Source of the DNA: Ureibacillus composti | GTDB lineage: Bacteria > Bacillota > Bacilli > Bacillales_A > Planococcaceae | Reading direction: 5' to 3' | Assembly: GCA_030348875.1 (NCBI GenBank) | Contig: JAUCEP010000002.1 | Location: 2,683,001 to 2,747,000 of the forward strand | DNA length: 64,000 nt | Shown: positions 17,204 through 24,981 of the stretch, piece after piece | Layout of the letters: every line of letters starts with the position of its first letter | Numbering within the stretch: position 1 is the first letter of the stretch | The notes under the pieces: model-generated | The model's database searches: none | What the model was told of the DNA's origin: nothing | What the model saw: the letters and a program-made list of their open reading frames with translations, nothing else | Translations under genes and position numbers: made by a program

Positions 17204-17626
17204 TTAATCATTAAACACCCAATCGGGATTCCAAACGACTTCCCACAAATGTCCATCTGGATCTTGGAAATATCCTGAGTATCCTCCCCAAAAGGTATCA
17301 TGAGGTCTAACTGTAATTACAGCTCCCGCTTTTTCTGCCTGTGCTATAACTAAATCAACCTCTTCTTTCGTTTCAACATTATGGCCAATCGTAAATTCAG
17401 TAGGACTTGGTGTGATTTCAGTAATCTTTGTATCATGGGCGATGTCTTTACGATTCCAAATTGCCAGTTTCAATCCTGCTTGTAAATCAAAAAATGCGAC
17501 TGCACCATGCTCAAATTCTTTACCAACGATTCCTTCTGTAGATAGTCCCAGTCCATCCCGATAAAATTTTAATGATCTTTCTAAATTATCGACACCGATT
17601 GTAAGGACCGAAATTCTAGGTTTCAT
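17204..17626 (-). CDS. VOC family protein
   Basis: A 140-residue glyoxalase-fold protein: ISVLTIGVDNLERSLKFYRDGLGL at the N-terminus, GAVAFFDLQAGLKLAIW, and the C-terminal FQDPDGHLWEVVWNPDW with the metal-ligand Glu in place. It is probably transcribed with the gamma-glutamylcyclotransferase downstream. Substrate unknown. Confidence 0.82.
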   Translation of the reverse strand: MKPRISVLTIGVDNLERSLKFYRDGLGLSTEGIVGKEFEHGAVAFFDLQAGLKLAIWNRKDIAHDTKITEITPSPTEFTIGHNVETKEEVDLVIAQAEKAGAVITVRPHDTFWGGYSGYFQDPDGHLWEVVWNPDWVFND

Positions 17627-17784
17627 CTAATCATCACTCACCTTATTCGCTTAATATCTTTTATTACTAACCTACATATTTAATTAAAAGAATCTCTCTA
17701 TTTCAGTAACAGATAGATCCACATTAACATAATGCCCCTCTAAAAACTTTTCTATTGAGGCATGCAGATTTGTTTTGCAATTAA

Positions 17785-17818
17785 TAAAAAGACGTTCTCA
17801 CTTTTCTGCAAGAACGCT
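17785..17818 (-). terminator. terminator of the ATP-grasp gene
   Basis: GCGTTCT pairs with AGAACGT around a 12-nt loop; TCTTTTTA follows on the minus strand. Confidence 0.75.
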
Positions 17819-17856
17819 TCCCAATTGTTTATAGATCAATAATAATTCCAAAGCAT

Positions 17857-19086
17857 TTATTTATAAAAATCATAATATAAATACTCGTTTAAGATATACG
17901 ACATTTCATCTGCATCTTGGCCAAAAAAATAAATTGACCCGTAATGATTTCCCGTTCCCACTCGTACTGGCACTTGCATTTGTGAGTCAGGATTAAACAT
18001 TTCATGCCGTACATAATATGGATGATTTTTGATTTTCTCCGGGATCGTGAGTTGATTAATTACATTAAAATGCGGATAGACCATGATAATACCTGCGTAG
18101 CCTTTTGCCGAAACGACTTCTTCGGGGAAAAAGGCTTCTATTTCTGCATCAGTTGTATCGGGGTCACTGCAAAGGATTTGACCTTGGAATGGGTTAAAGC
18201 CATAAACCCTTTCAATATGCTCAAATATATGTCCCCCCGGAACACGAGCCCCCACTTCTCCAAAATTCAACGTCCCATCAGATGTCACAAAAAATTCGGC
18301 ATGCAGGATGCCATAATTGAATTCAAAGGCATCTACGAGTTTCTCTATTTCGCGGGTAACATTTGCTCTCCATTTTTCAAGGGATGGAGATGCTGGAACG
18401 AAATTAGAGTGGCCTAGTTTTACATATTCGGTAATATTTAAAAATCTAATCTTGCAGTTATGAACAAAAACTTCACAACAAAATTCTTTCCCATTTAAAT
18501 GTGATTCCATCAACAGAGGAAATTCTTGATCATCAATTGCTTCAATGTCTTGTGCACTTTGAATGATTCGATGACCAACAGTACCTGCTTTGTTAAAAGG
18601 CTTAACATGAATCAGTTCGTTAACCTCTCCATTAACCTTTAGCATCGTTTCATTCATTCTCTTTAAAAAATAATAAATATCTTGCTTATTTTGTGCTTCT
18701 TCAAAAATGCCAACACGCATGCCAGCTAATTGTGCTTTACGTTTCATTAACCCTTTGTCTCTGAAAAGCATCGATTGTTGGAATAGTCGTGGGTTGTTTT
18801 CTAGTTTTGCATTTATTGCCCCTGCCCACTCAACCGTTTCTTCATAAATTGGAATCGCCAATTTAGTATTCCAAAGTTTCAATGTTTCATAGAGTTGATG
18901 CGCTTCTTCAATAGCCCACTCAAATTGCCATGGGATAAATGGGATGCCAAACACATTGGCATAGGCTTGAAATTCAAACGGTGCTACGACGATATAAGGA
19001 CGATTCATTTTACCAATTGCTTCAATTGCTTGTTGGCTCCATCCTAGTATTGCGATTCTATCTTTCACATTCTCTACTATTCCCAT
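17857..19086 (-). CDS. ATP-grasp domain protein (probable carboxylate-amine ligase)
   Basis: A 409-residue soluble protein with a preATP-grasp N-terminal domain (about 1-110) and an ATP-grasp domain (about 120-330). Seen are LRE-like lysine positions in HVKPFNKAGTVGHR, EFPLLMESHLNGKEFCCEVF and the magnesium-binding LNFGEVGARVPGGHI. The family joins an acyl-phosphate to an amine or thiol, as in peptide and amino-acid ligases. No partner genes point to a product; it is a single gene with its own terminator. Start ATG follows TAGGGA. The substrate is unknown and could be a dipeptide or a modified metabolite. Confidence 0.78.
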   Translation of the reverse strand: MGIVENVKDRIAILGWSQQAIEAIGKMNRPYIVVAPFEFQAYANVFGIPFIPWQFEWAIEEAHQLYETLKLWNTKLAIPIYEETVEWAGAINAKLENNPRLFQQSMLFRDKGLMKRKAQLAGMRVGIFEEAQNKQDIYYFLKRMNETMLKVNGEVNELIHVKPFNKAGTVGHRIIQSAQDIEAIDDQEFPLLMESHLNGKEFCCEVFVHNCKIRFLNITEYVKLGHSNFVPASPSLEKWRANVTREIEKLVDAFEFNYGILHAEFFVTSDGTLNFGEVGARVPGGHIFEHIERVYGFNPFQGQILCSDPDTTDAEIEAFFPEEVVSAKGYAGIIMVYPHFNVINQLTIPEKIKNHPYYVRHEMFNPDSQMQVPVRVGTGNHYGSIYFFGQDADEMSYILNEYLYYDFYK

Positions 19087-19350
19087 GATTAATCCCTACC
19101 TTTGAAGTATGTAGTATGAGTTGATCAGTATTGAACCCTATTAAATTTTTCATATAGAATACGAAAGTAAAATTAAAATTCTATTTTTCTTTTGGTTTTG
19201 ATCGGATACATTACAAATTTTAAAAATGCTAGTCTATATATGTTAATTTGGATTTTTTTAGAAGTCAAGGAACCTAGGCAATTTTGACGAAATATTCGCA
19301 TAAAAGAAATCGATTTAATTACTTCGGTATCTATTTTCTAACTTCCTAAA

Positions 19351-19387
19351 TAAAAGGGGCTGCCCAGAAAATTTCTGAACAACCCTA
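19351..19387 (-). terminator. terminator of the pyridoxamine kinase gene
   Basis: AGGGTTGTTCAGAAA pairs with TTTCTGGGCAGCCCCT; TTTTATTT follows on the minus strand. Confidence 0.85.
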
Positions 19388-19410
19388 TTTCATTACTAGC
19401 ATTTAGGATT

Positions 19411-20259
19411 TTATAATAACATTCGTAAATATTTTTCGAAGTTAATACCTTCTACGGTAGGAATTTGATCCAATGCAGTATCATTGATGGAAGCAGTTAA
19501 AAACTCTTGAGCGAGTTGAACCGATTTTTCCAGGTCGTCTCCGCGCATCATACTCCCCATAATTACTGATGCAAATAAATCTCCAGTACCAGAATAACTT
19601 TGCCCATTATATTGCATCGCATCATAATATGTTTTTCTTTCATCTAAGTACATATTCCCAATCACTTGCTGATCAGGATTTGATGATGGTGGGTTTATGC
19701 CAGTAATTATCACTTGCGCCCCCGTCTCATGCTGAAGTGTCTTTCCTGCTTCCTCTACTGCTTTAAGAAAGTCCTGCTCATTTGAAAAGCTATGTAACTT
19801 TTCATAAGACAATCCCGTTAACAAACAACACTCCGTAACATTTGGTGTAATCACGTCCGCACTCTTTACAAGTTCCTTCATTCTTGCCAATAATTGATCT
19901 GTAAAGAGTTTGTAGACTTCTCCAATATCCCCCATCACCGGGTCAACAAGTAAAGTTGATTTTTTTGTATGGAATTTATCTAAAAATTTAAAAATGTTAT
20001 CAATTTGCTCTTGACCTGTAACGAAGCCTGTATGAATTCCGTCAAAGGAAACGTTAAGTTTGTCCCATTCTTCTATGAACTGATCCATTTTAGATGTAAA
20101 ATCTTCGCAAAAGTAGCTTGAGAATCCAGTTTGCGCAGTCAATATAGCAGTTGGTAATGGAACTGCCTGTACGCCCATTACCGAAAGAACTGGGATTGCA
20201 GCCGTTAATGAACATTTTCCAAATGATGATAAATCCTGAATTACAGCGACTTTTTTCAT
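19411..20259 (-). CDS. pdxY: pyridoxamine/pyridoxal kinase
   Basis: A 282-residue PfkB/ribokinase-fold vitamin B6 kinase. It begins VAVIQDLSSFGKCSLTAAIP, the B6-kinase start with the substrate-gripping SSFGKCS. The phosphate- and metal-site LLVDPVMGD (near 118), VITPNVTECCLLTG, and the catalytic loop SGTGDLFAS near 230 are present. It phosphorylates pyridoxal or pyridoxamine with ATP in the cytoplasm. The ATG at 20259 has GGAGGG 4 bp upstream. It is divergent from an ECF transporter S component, which suggests joint control and a B6 salvage role for both. Confidence 0.88.
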   Translation of the reverse strand: MKKVAVIQDLSSFGKCSLTAAIPVLSVMGVQAVPLPTAILTAQTGFSSYFCEDFTSKMDQFIEEWDKLNVSFDGIHTGFVTGQEQIDNIFKFLDKFHTKKSTLLVDPVMGDIGEVYKLFTDQLLARMKELVKSADVITPNVTECCLLTGLSYEKLHSFSNEQDFLKAVEEAGKTLQHETGAQVIITGINPPSSNPDQQVIGNMYLDERKTYYDAMQYNGQSYSGTGDLFASVIMGSMMRGDDLEKSVQLAQEFLTASINDTALDQIPTVEGINFEKYLRMLL

Positions 20260-20380
20260 AATACCCTCCAATAAATCTATCCAACATAAACTTTCTACAT
20301 ATTACCACAACTTAGGAGTGGATAAAATCCCTGAAGACAGTTCGGCCTTTTTTTGTCATCTCTTTTCTAGATGTTACGCT

Positions 20381-20430
20381 ACTTTATAAAACTGACCTTT
20401 ATTTTTTTATATAAAGTGGCACTTTTATAG
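20381..20430. promoter_or_regulatory. repeated ACTTTATA motif in the divergent pdxY / ECF region
   Basis: ACTTTATA (20381-20388), its reverse complement TATAAAGT (20410-20417) and a third near copy ACTTTTATA (20421-20429) lie between the divergent genes. This is a plausible binding site for a regulator such as a PdxR/MocR protein; no such gene is visible in the window. Confidence 0.4.
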
Positions 20431-20487
20431 ATACCAGTCTTTTGCTAAAGTTATCGTTAAATTCAAATAAGTAAGGAAGGTAGTCAA

Positions 20488-21045
20488 ATGCAAAATACAC
20501 AAACATATTCAAATGTAAAAACACGTAGTCAAACTTTTGATTTAATTATTACCGCAATGTTAGTCGCACTTGTTTTCGTTTCAACAGTTTTTTTGAATAT
20601 TAAACTACCAATTTTATCAAAAGGCGGTTTAGTCCATCTAGGAACAGGGATGCTTTTCATTGCATCCATTATGTTTGGTCCTAAAAAAGGGGCTCTTGCT
20701 GGTGCAATCGGAATGGGGTTATTTGATATGGTTGGCGGTTGGCTAGTATGGGCGCCAATTACTATTGTGGCTCGTGGTTTACAAGGGTACATCGTTGGGA
20801 AGATTGCTTGGTCAAATAACAGAAAAGGAAACAGCATTGCCTTTAATTTAATTGCTATGATTGTTTCTATTCCTGTAATGATTGCTGTGTATTACGTTGG
20901 TGAAGGGTTTCTATATGGAAATTGGATAGCTCCGTTAGCTTCCATACCGGGAGACCTTACTCAAAATATTCTAGGAATGATCGTTGCGATTCCTGTATGT
21001 CTTGTTCTAAAAAAAGTACCTTTCTTTAAGCAATACCAACAATAA
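20488..21045 (+). CDS. ECF transporter S component, predicted vitamin B6 importer
   Basis: A 185-residue membrane protein with about six helices and the ECF S-component fold: N-terminal LIITAMLVALVFVSTVFLNI with an Ala-rich first helix that docks the T component, GTGMLFIASIMFGPKKGALAGAIGMGLFD in the middle, and a final helix pair. It would work with a shared EcfAA'T energising module encoded elsewhere. Pairing with a divergent pyridoxamine kinase makes pyridoxine or pyridoxal the likely substrate, as in the PdxU/PdxU2 predictions; hydroxymethylpyrimidine is a less likely alternative. AAGGAAGG precedes the ATG and a strong terminator follows. Confidence 0.82.
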   Translation: MQNTQTYSNVKTRSQTFDLIITAMLVALVFVSTVFLNIKLPILSKGGLVHLGTGMLFIASIMFGPKKGALAGAIGMGLFDMVGGWLVWAPITIVARGLQGYIVGKIAWSNNRKGNSIAFNLIAMIVSIPVMIAVYYVGEGFLYGNWIAPLASIPGDLTQNILGMIVAIPVCLVLKKVPFFKQYQQ

Positions 21046-21055
21046 AATAAATTAA

Positions 21056-21104
21056 GAAGAGGGTAACCAAAAGTCGTTTTAAAACTTCTGGTTACCCTCT
21101 TTTT
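21056..21104 (+). terminator. terminator between ECF S component and GNAT gene
   Basis: AGAGGGTAACCA pairs with TGGTTACCCTCT and is followed by TTTTC. It can also act on the minus strand for the GNAT gene. Confidence 0.88.
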
Positions 21105-21137
21105 CATCACTGTTATCTTTTTTTAGAATAAATATGT

Positions 21138-21650
21138 TTACTCTTCAACAGGTTGTTTAGGTCCGTTCAATTCTAATTGGTAAAAAGCTAAGTCAAGCCA
21201 ACGATTGAATTTAAAACCTGCTTTTTTAATAGTGCCAGAATATACAAAGCCAAAGTTTTTATGCATATCAATGCTTTTTTCATTTTGGGCATCAATCCCA
21301 GCAATTAAAGTCATGTATTCTCTTTCCTTAGCAATAGCAATTAATTCTTTTAGTAAAGCAGTCCCTATCCCTTTTTTTCTATAATTCTTATCTACGTAAA
21401 TAGAATGTTCAATTGAATATTTATAGGCTGGCCACGCTCTAAAAGGGCCAAACGTTGCAAATCCGACCGCTTTCTCATCTAGCTCAAATACTAAGATCGG
21501 ATATCCTGCCTCTTTCTTTTGCTCATACCAAGTTTGTCTGCTTCCAAGGGTTTGAGGTTTGTACGTGTAAACAGCAGTTGTATGGAGAATGGCATCATTG
21601 TAGATTTCTAAAATGTCGGATAAGTCTTTTGAAGTTGCTTCTCTAATCAT
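21138..21650 (-). CDS. GNAT acetyltransferase, phosphinothricin acetyltransferase-like
   Basis: A 170-residue N-acetyltransferase. The start IREATSKDLSDILEIYNDAI, the PAT-type TAVYTYKPQTLGSRQTWYEQ, the acetyl-CoA loop VDKNYRKKGIGTALLKELI (Q/R-x-x-G-x-G/A) and the tail DMHKNFGFVYSGTIKKAGFKFNRW match the phosphinothricin/methionine-sulfoximine acetyltransferase subgroup. These acetylate small amino-acid analogues with acetyl-CoA. It is divergent from a LysR regulator, which may control it. Confidence 0.85.
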   Translation of the reverse strand: MIREATSKDLSDILEIYNDAILHTTAVYTYKPQTLGSRQTWYEQKKEAGYPILVFELDEKAVGFATFGPFRAWPAYKYSIEHSIYVDKNYRKKGIGTALLKELIAIAKEREYMTLIAGIDAQNEKSIDMHKNFGFVYSGTIKKAGFKFNRWLDLAFYQLELNGPKQPVEE

Positions 21651-21743
21651 GGTATTTTTCTCCCTTTCTTTGGTATAGTTTTTATTTATCTATTTAATAT
21701 TAAAACGCTTCATAGAAAAGGTAAAATTGAATTTTTTAACCTC

Positions 21744-21768
21744 TTGCTATAGACTAAAGTTATAGCAA
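21744..21768. promoter_or_regulatory. palindrome upstream of the LysR gene, likely LysR operator
   Basis: Perfect 8-bp arms TTGCTATA and TATAGCAA separated by 9 bp, a T-N11-A-containing dyad as LysR regulators use. It lies 38 bp before the LysR start in the region shared with the divergent GNAT gene. Confidence 0.65.
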
Positions 21769-21805
21769 CACGAAAAAACCCGACTAAATAAAGGATGGTG
21801 AGGAC

Positions 21806-22720
21806 ATGACTCTTCAGCAATTTCGCTATCTAGTAGAGATCGCTAAACATAATTCAATTAGTAAAGCAGCAGCAGCACTTTACGTAACACAACCTAGTAT
21901 TAGTAAAGCAATTCGTGATTTGGAGGCAGAGTTAGGGATTACGATTTTAGATCGCACGAATAAAGGAGTCGTTTTTACAAAAGAAGGCACTGAATTATTG
22001 TTTTATGCGAAGATGCTTCTTGAGCAAATGGAGTCTGTCATTCATCATTTCGATAAAGAGAAGAAAACAGGCCTAACTAAGTTTTCTATATCTTCACAAC
22101 ATTATGGTTTTGCAATTGAGGCAGTTGCAAAATTAATGGATTATTTTAATGAACGAAAATATGAACTGGCAATTTGTGAAGGCAAGTCAACTGAAGTAAT
22201 TGATGACGTGTACACAAGCAAAAGTATTCTTGGAATTTTGTCTTTAACCGATTTAAATAAACAATATTTTGAACGTCATTTCACCTCGAAATCTTTAATT
22301 TTTACGCCACTTGCCTCTTTGAAGCAGCACGTCTTTTTACGTAAAGAGCATCCTTTGGCCCATGAACAGTCTATATCCATCGAAAAGTTACGAGATTATC
22401 CTTATTTGAGCTATCAGCAGGATGATACGCTTTTGCATTTTGCAGAAGAATCACTCAATGTTAATAATATAGAGAAGCTAGTCTATGTGACAGATCGGGG
22501 GACTATGAATAACCTTCTATCAAATACAAATGGCTATAATCTGGGTACAGGTTGCATCGTGAATAATTATATGAACCCCAATATCATCTCAATACCATTG
22601 GAAGAGAACCAATTAATTCAAGTTGGTTTTGTCAAACGTAAGGATGTATTTTTGCCAGAAGAGCTTTTGGTCTATCTTGAATTTTTACAAACAGCATTGG
22701 AAAATTCGAAACCAAAATAA
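21806..22720 (+). CDS. LysR-family transcriptional regulator
   Basis: A 304-residue regulator with the N-terminal helix-turn-helix at about 1-60 (LQQFRYLVEIAKHNSISKAA, then VTQPSISKAIRDLEAELG) and a two-lobed effector domain from about 90 to 290. The DNA-binding helix is intact. It is divergent from the GNAT gene and has a perfect dyad just upstream, so it may regulate itself and that gene. The effector is not evident. GGATGGTGAGG precedes the ATG. Confidence 0.88.
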   Translation: MTLQQFRYLVEIAKHNSISKAAAALYVTQPSISKAIRDLEAELGITILDRTNKGVVFTKEGTELLFYAKMLLEQMESVIHHFDKEKKTGLTKFSISSQHYGFAIEAVAKLMDYFNERKYELAICEGKSTEVIDDVYTSKSILGILSLTDLNKQYFERHFTSKSLIFTPLASLKQHVFLRKEHPLAHEQSISIEKLRDYPYLSYQQDDTLLHFAEESLNVNNIEKLVYVTDRGTMNNLLSNTNGYNLGTGCIVNNYMNPNIISIPLEENQLIQVGFVKRKDVFLPEELLVYLEFLQTALENSKPK

Positions 22721-22837
22721 AGCGATCTTTTGGTAAGCGTATGATTGTTCTTAATAACAAGATTATTACCAATTTCCACCTTTATATCGTGTAGCCGAGG
22801 AAATTAGCATAAGATTCTACTTTGGGTTCTAAAGCAT

Positions 22838-22874
22838 AAAAAAAGCACCCTTACAATTTCTTGTAAGAGTGCTT
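22838..22874. terminator. bidirectional terminator shared by lysR and the candidate RNA
   Basis: AAGCACCCTTACAA and TTGTAAGAGTGCTT pair with one mismatch around a 4-nt loop; seven T follow on the minus strand. Confidence 0.85.
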
Positions 22875-23089
22875 TCTAAGCCTTGCTATACATTATGTAT
22901 GGCAAAGCCGCCTTGCCGTAGTAATTATAGAAAGTTTTAAACCACCACTCCTCAAAGTGGGTGTTCGCAAAAGATATCCTGTATATCATCATTCACCGCA
23001 GTGTGACGCTCGCCATTCCATCTTCAATATAAAACTCCCTGTTTACAGTTAAAGGTTAAAACTTAATATGATACGAACAACGCAGCTTT
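22838..23089 (-). ncRNA. candidate structured non-coding RNA, about 250 nt
   Basis: On the minus strand a promoter (TTGCAC, 17 bp, TATAATATA region with TAATAT as -10) is followed about 250 nt later by a strong rho-independent terminator (stem AAGCACTCTTACAA/TTGTAAGGGTGCTT with seven T). Nothing between them codes for more than about ten residues. Predicted pairings are AAGTTTTAACC (23054-23064) with GGTTTAAAACTT (22932-22943), hairpins ACCCACT/AGTGGTG, ATACAT/ATGTAT and GGCAA/TTGCC. It could be a 6S-like or other regulatory RNA; I could not match it to a known class. It does not look like a T-box or a known riboswitch, and no gene lies downstream on this strand. Confidence 0.5.
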
Positions 23090-23095
23090 AATGTT

Positions 23096-23124
23096 ATATT
23101 ATATGATTGTAATTGGATGTGCAA
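23096..23124 (-). promoter_or_regulatory. sigma-A type promoter of the candidate RNA
   Basis: On the minus strand TTGCAC (23119-23124) and TAATAT (23096-23101) are separated by exactly 17 bp. The expected start is near 23089. The remaining gap up to the AIM24 gene stop (23125-23225) shows nothing further. Confidence 0.5.
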
Positions 23125-23225
23125 GTAAGCACCTTCAAAGAAAAAAGTCAAAAATTTTTACTGGTAGTATTGGATTATTTATTAGTATTGAAGACTTTAG
23201 TTATACAACTTGAGACACTCTTCAA

Positions 23226-23930
23226 TTATCCACCATAACTTTGAGCTTGCTTATAGTAAGTCTCTTCATATGGTTGAACAATGACAAAGCCATCACCTTC
23301 AAATCTCATTTGAATAGATTCTCCACTACCTCTTCCTAAGAATGTCTTAAGCGTAATATCTGTTTGGAATTCAGGTTGAAGATTTCCAGACCATGCAACA
23401 GTTGCATTAGGATCGGTAATGATAGGTTTACCAGGTATTACACGTAATGTAAGTGGTTCATAATGAGAGGTAATGGCAATTAAACCCGTTCCCTCACATC
23501 GAATATTAAACAAACCACCCGCCATCATTCCTGCAACTTTTTTCATCATTTTGATTTTGTGGTTGATTGATGGTTCAAAGGCCAGTAGATCATTTCCATT
23601 AACAAAAATGGCTTCGTTCTCTAAATGTAAAATAATGATTTTTTTGCCACTGTCCGCTAGATATAATTTGCCATCTCCATTTGCTTTCATAAGAGAAGCA
23701 CCTTCACCAGTCAATGCCTTTTTGAACATAGTACCAAGTCCATGTTCTAAAATACCTTCACGCTCAAACTTGATTTTTCCGTGGTAAGCCACCATTGAAC
23801 CCGCCTTCGCCCAAACGAGACCATTCAAATTCACTTCGAGTAAACGCGGAGTTTCTAATTCAAAAAAACCTTCTCCTTTATCGACTTGCTCTGTATTTTT
23901 AATAAATTCATTAATCGAATATCGATTCAT
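23226..23930 (-). CDS. AIM24 family protein (TIGR00266-like)
   Basis: A 234-residue beta-rich protein. FFELETPRLLEVNLNG, VWAKAGSMVAYHGKIKFERE and the end FLGRGSGESIQMRFEGDGFVIVQP are typical AIM24 segments. The role in bacteria is not established; the fold is a trimeric beta-prism of the tryptophan RNA-binding type. GGGGG lies 8 bp upstream of the ATG at 23930, which also gives the usual N-terminus, so an 18-codon upstream extension was rejected. It is a single gene divergent from the small YppG-like gene. Confidence 0.82.
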   Translation of the reverse strand: MNRYSINEFIKNTEQVDKGEGFFELETPRLLEVNLNGLVWAKAGSMVAYHGKIKFEREGILEHGLGTMFKKALTGEGASLMKANGDGKLYLADSGKKIIILHLENEAIFVNGNDLLAFEPSINHKIKMMKKVAGMMAGGLFNIRCEGTGLIAITSHYEPLTLRVIPGKPIITDPNATVAWSGNLQPEFQTDITLKTFLGRGSGESIQMRFEGDGFVIVQPYEETYYKQAQSYGG

Positions 23931-24132
23931 GCCTCGCACCCCCAGTTTCTTACATATACGTATATATGTCCAATCAGGTTTCATAAAGACTAGACACTCC
24001 TTAAAAATTAGGTACTACTATGAAGTTGTTCCATTTTTGGAAATGATAAAATAACATGACATCTACCTATTTATAGTTCAAGCCACTTACATACATCTAG
24101 GAATAGTATGACTTTTTCGAGGAGGACACCTA

Positions 24133-24618
24133 TTGTATTACTTATTTCATCCTATTTTCCCGCAGTTACCTTATGTATATACAAGTCATTACCCTGTCGC
24201 TCAGACGCACTTTGTGAATCCTGGCCATTTGTATCAAGAAAATTACGAGAGAAATCATCAACTAGGCCGACCTATTATTCAACGGAAGAATCAGCCAACT
24301 ACCCAACCGGCAAATGAATATCAATACCCGCCTGTTGACCCTGATCTTTTGTATGAATCCGCAAATCATTCGAAAAAACTAATGGAAGATGCTAGTAAAG
24401 TACTAAATAAATTAGCTTCGTCAAAAGAATTTGGTGAGCAAATTATGAGTGAAGCACAACGTTCTGATAAGCGTGAAGTCGACCGTTTAATTAGTACAAT
24501 TGACGTAAAATCTAATGTAAAAATCACTTACAATCCAGATGGCTTACGATTAGAATTCACACCAAAAGAAGCGAATTCAAATTGTTGCGGCTTAATTATT
24601 TCATTGCGTTGGCGGTAG
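24133..24618 (+). CDS. conserved Bacillaceae-type protein of unknown function
   Basis: A 161-residue protein starting at TTG with GAGGAGGA 8 bp upstream. The first 75 residues are low-complexity, rich in Tyr, Pro, His and Gln (like spore-surface or YppG-type proteins), and the last 85 form an ordered domain: KEFGEQIMSEAQRSDKREVD, VKITYNPDGLRLEF and a final CCGLIISLRW. This looks like a conserved Bacillus family whose role I cannot name. The Tyr/Pro-rich N-terminus suggests a spore-associated role (inference). It is a single gene, divergent from the AIM24 gene. Confidence 0.6.
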   Translation: MYYLFHPIFPQLPYVYTSHYPVAQTHFVNPGHLYQENYERNHQLGRPIIQRKNQPTTQPANEYQYPPVDPDLLYESANHSKKLMEDASKVLNKLASSKEFGEQIMSEAQRSDKREVDRLISTIDVKSNVKITYNPDGLRLEFTPKEANSNCCGLIISLRWR

Positions 24619-24706
24619 AGTATGATCGGAGTATTGTAATGTTTAATTGAAGAATGATTAAAAGAAGATGCGGCATAGGTAAAATTTTTAAGATATGCAA
24701 CTAATA

Positions 24707-24912
24707 AATAAGTGTTAGCCATTCTCCAGAAACCGCGGCCTACCACTGTAAGCCGCGCAAAGTTTCCGAAACGATTAGAAGGTCACTTTATATGTGAGCG
24801 GTCCTTACACAAAGCACATAGACAAGTCGAAAAGACATGTTTCAACATGGCTTTGCGGCTTGTGTGCTTAGACCGCTCTCAGAAAATACTTTATTAGAAT
24901 TAACATTAGAAT
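24707..24912 (+). repeat. 205-bp dispersed structured repeat, copy 1
   Basis: Starts at AATAAGTGTTAGCC and ends at ATTAGAAT. It contains hairpin CGCGGC/GCCGCG and a second, longer hairpin GAGCGGTC...GACCGCTC whose inner stem pairs AAGCACA and ACAAG with CTTGTGTGCTT. Copies 2 (40445-40634) and 3 (54285-54489, inverted) are about 85 percent alike by eye. This copy lies between convergent gene ends; 24619-24706 and 24913-24981 hold nothing else. Confidence 0.85.
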
Positions 24913-24981
24913 GTTCTTACTTTTTTAAATCTACGCTTAATAACAAAACCTCGTTCATCTTTTTAATTTCTAATTATCGTT

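Noticed and set aside
22838..23089. T-box or riboswitch leader
   Set aside because: No T-box sequence (TGGNACCGCG) or known aptamer motif, and no gene downstream on that strand.
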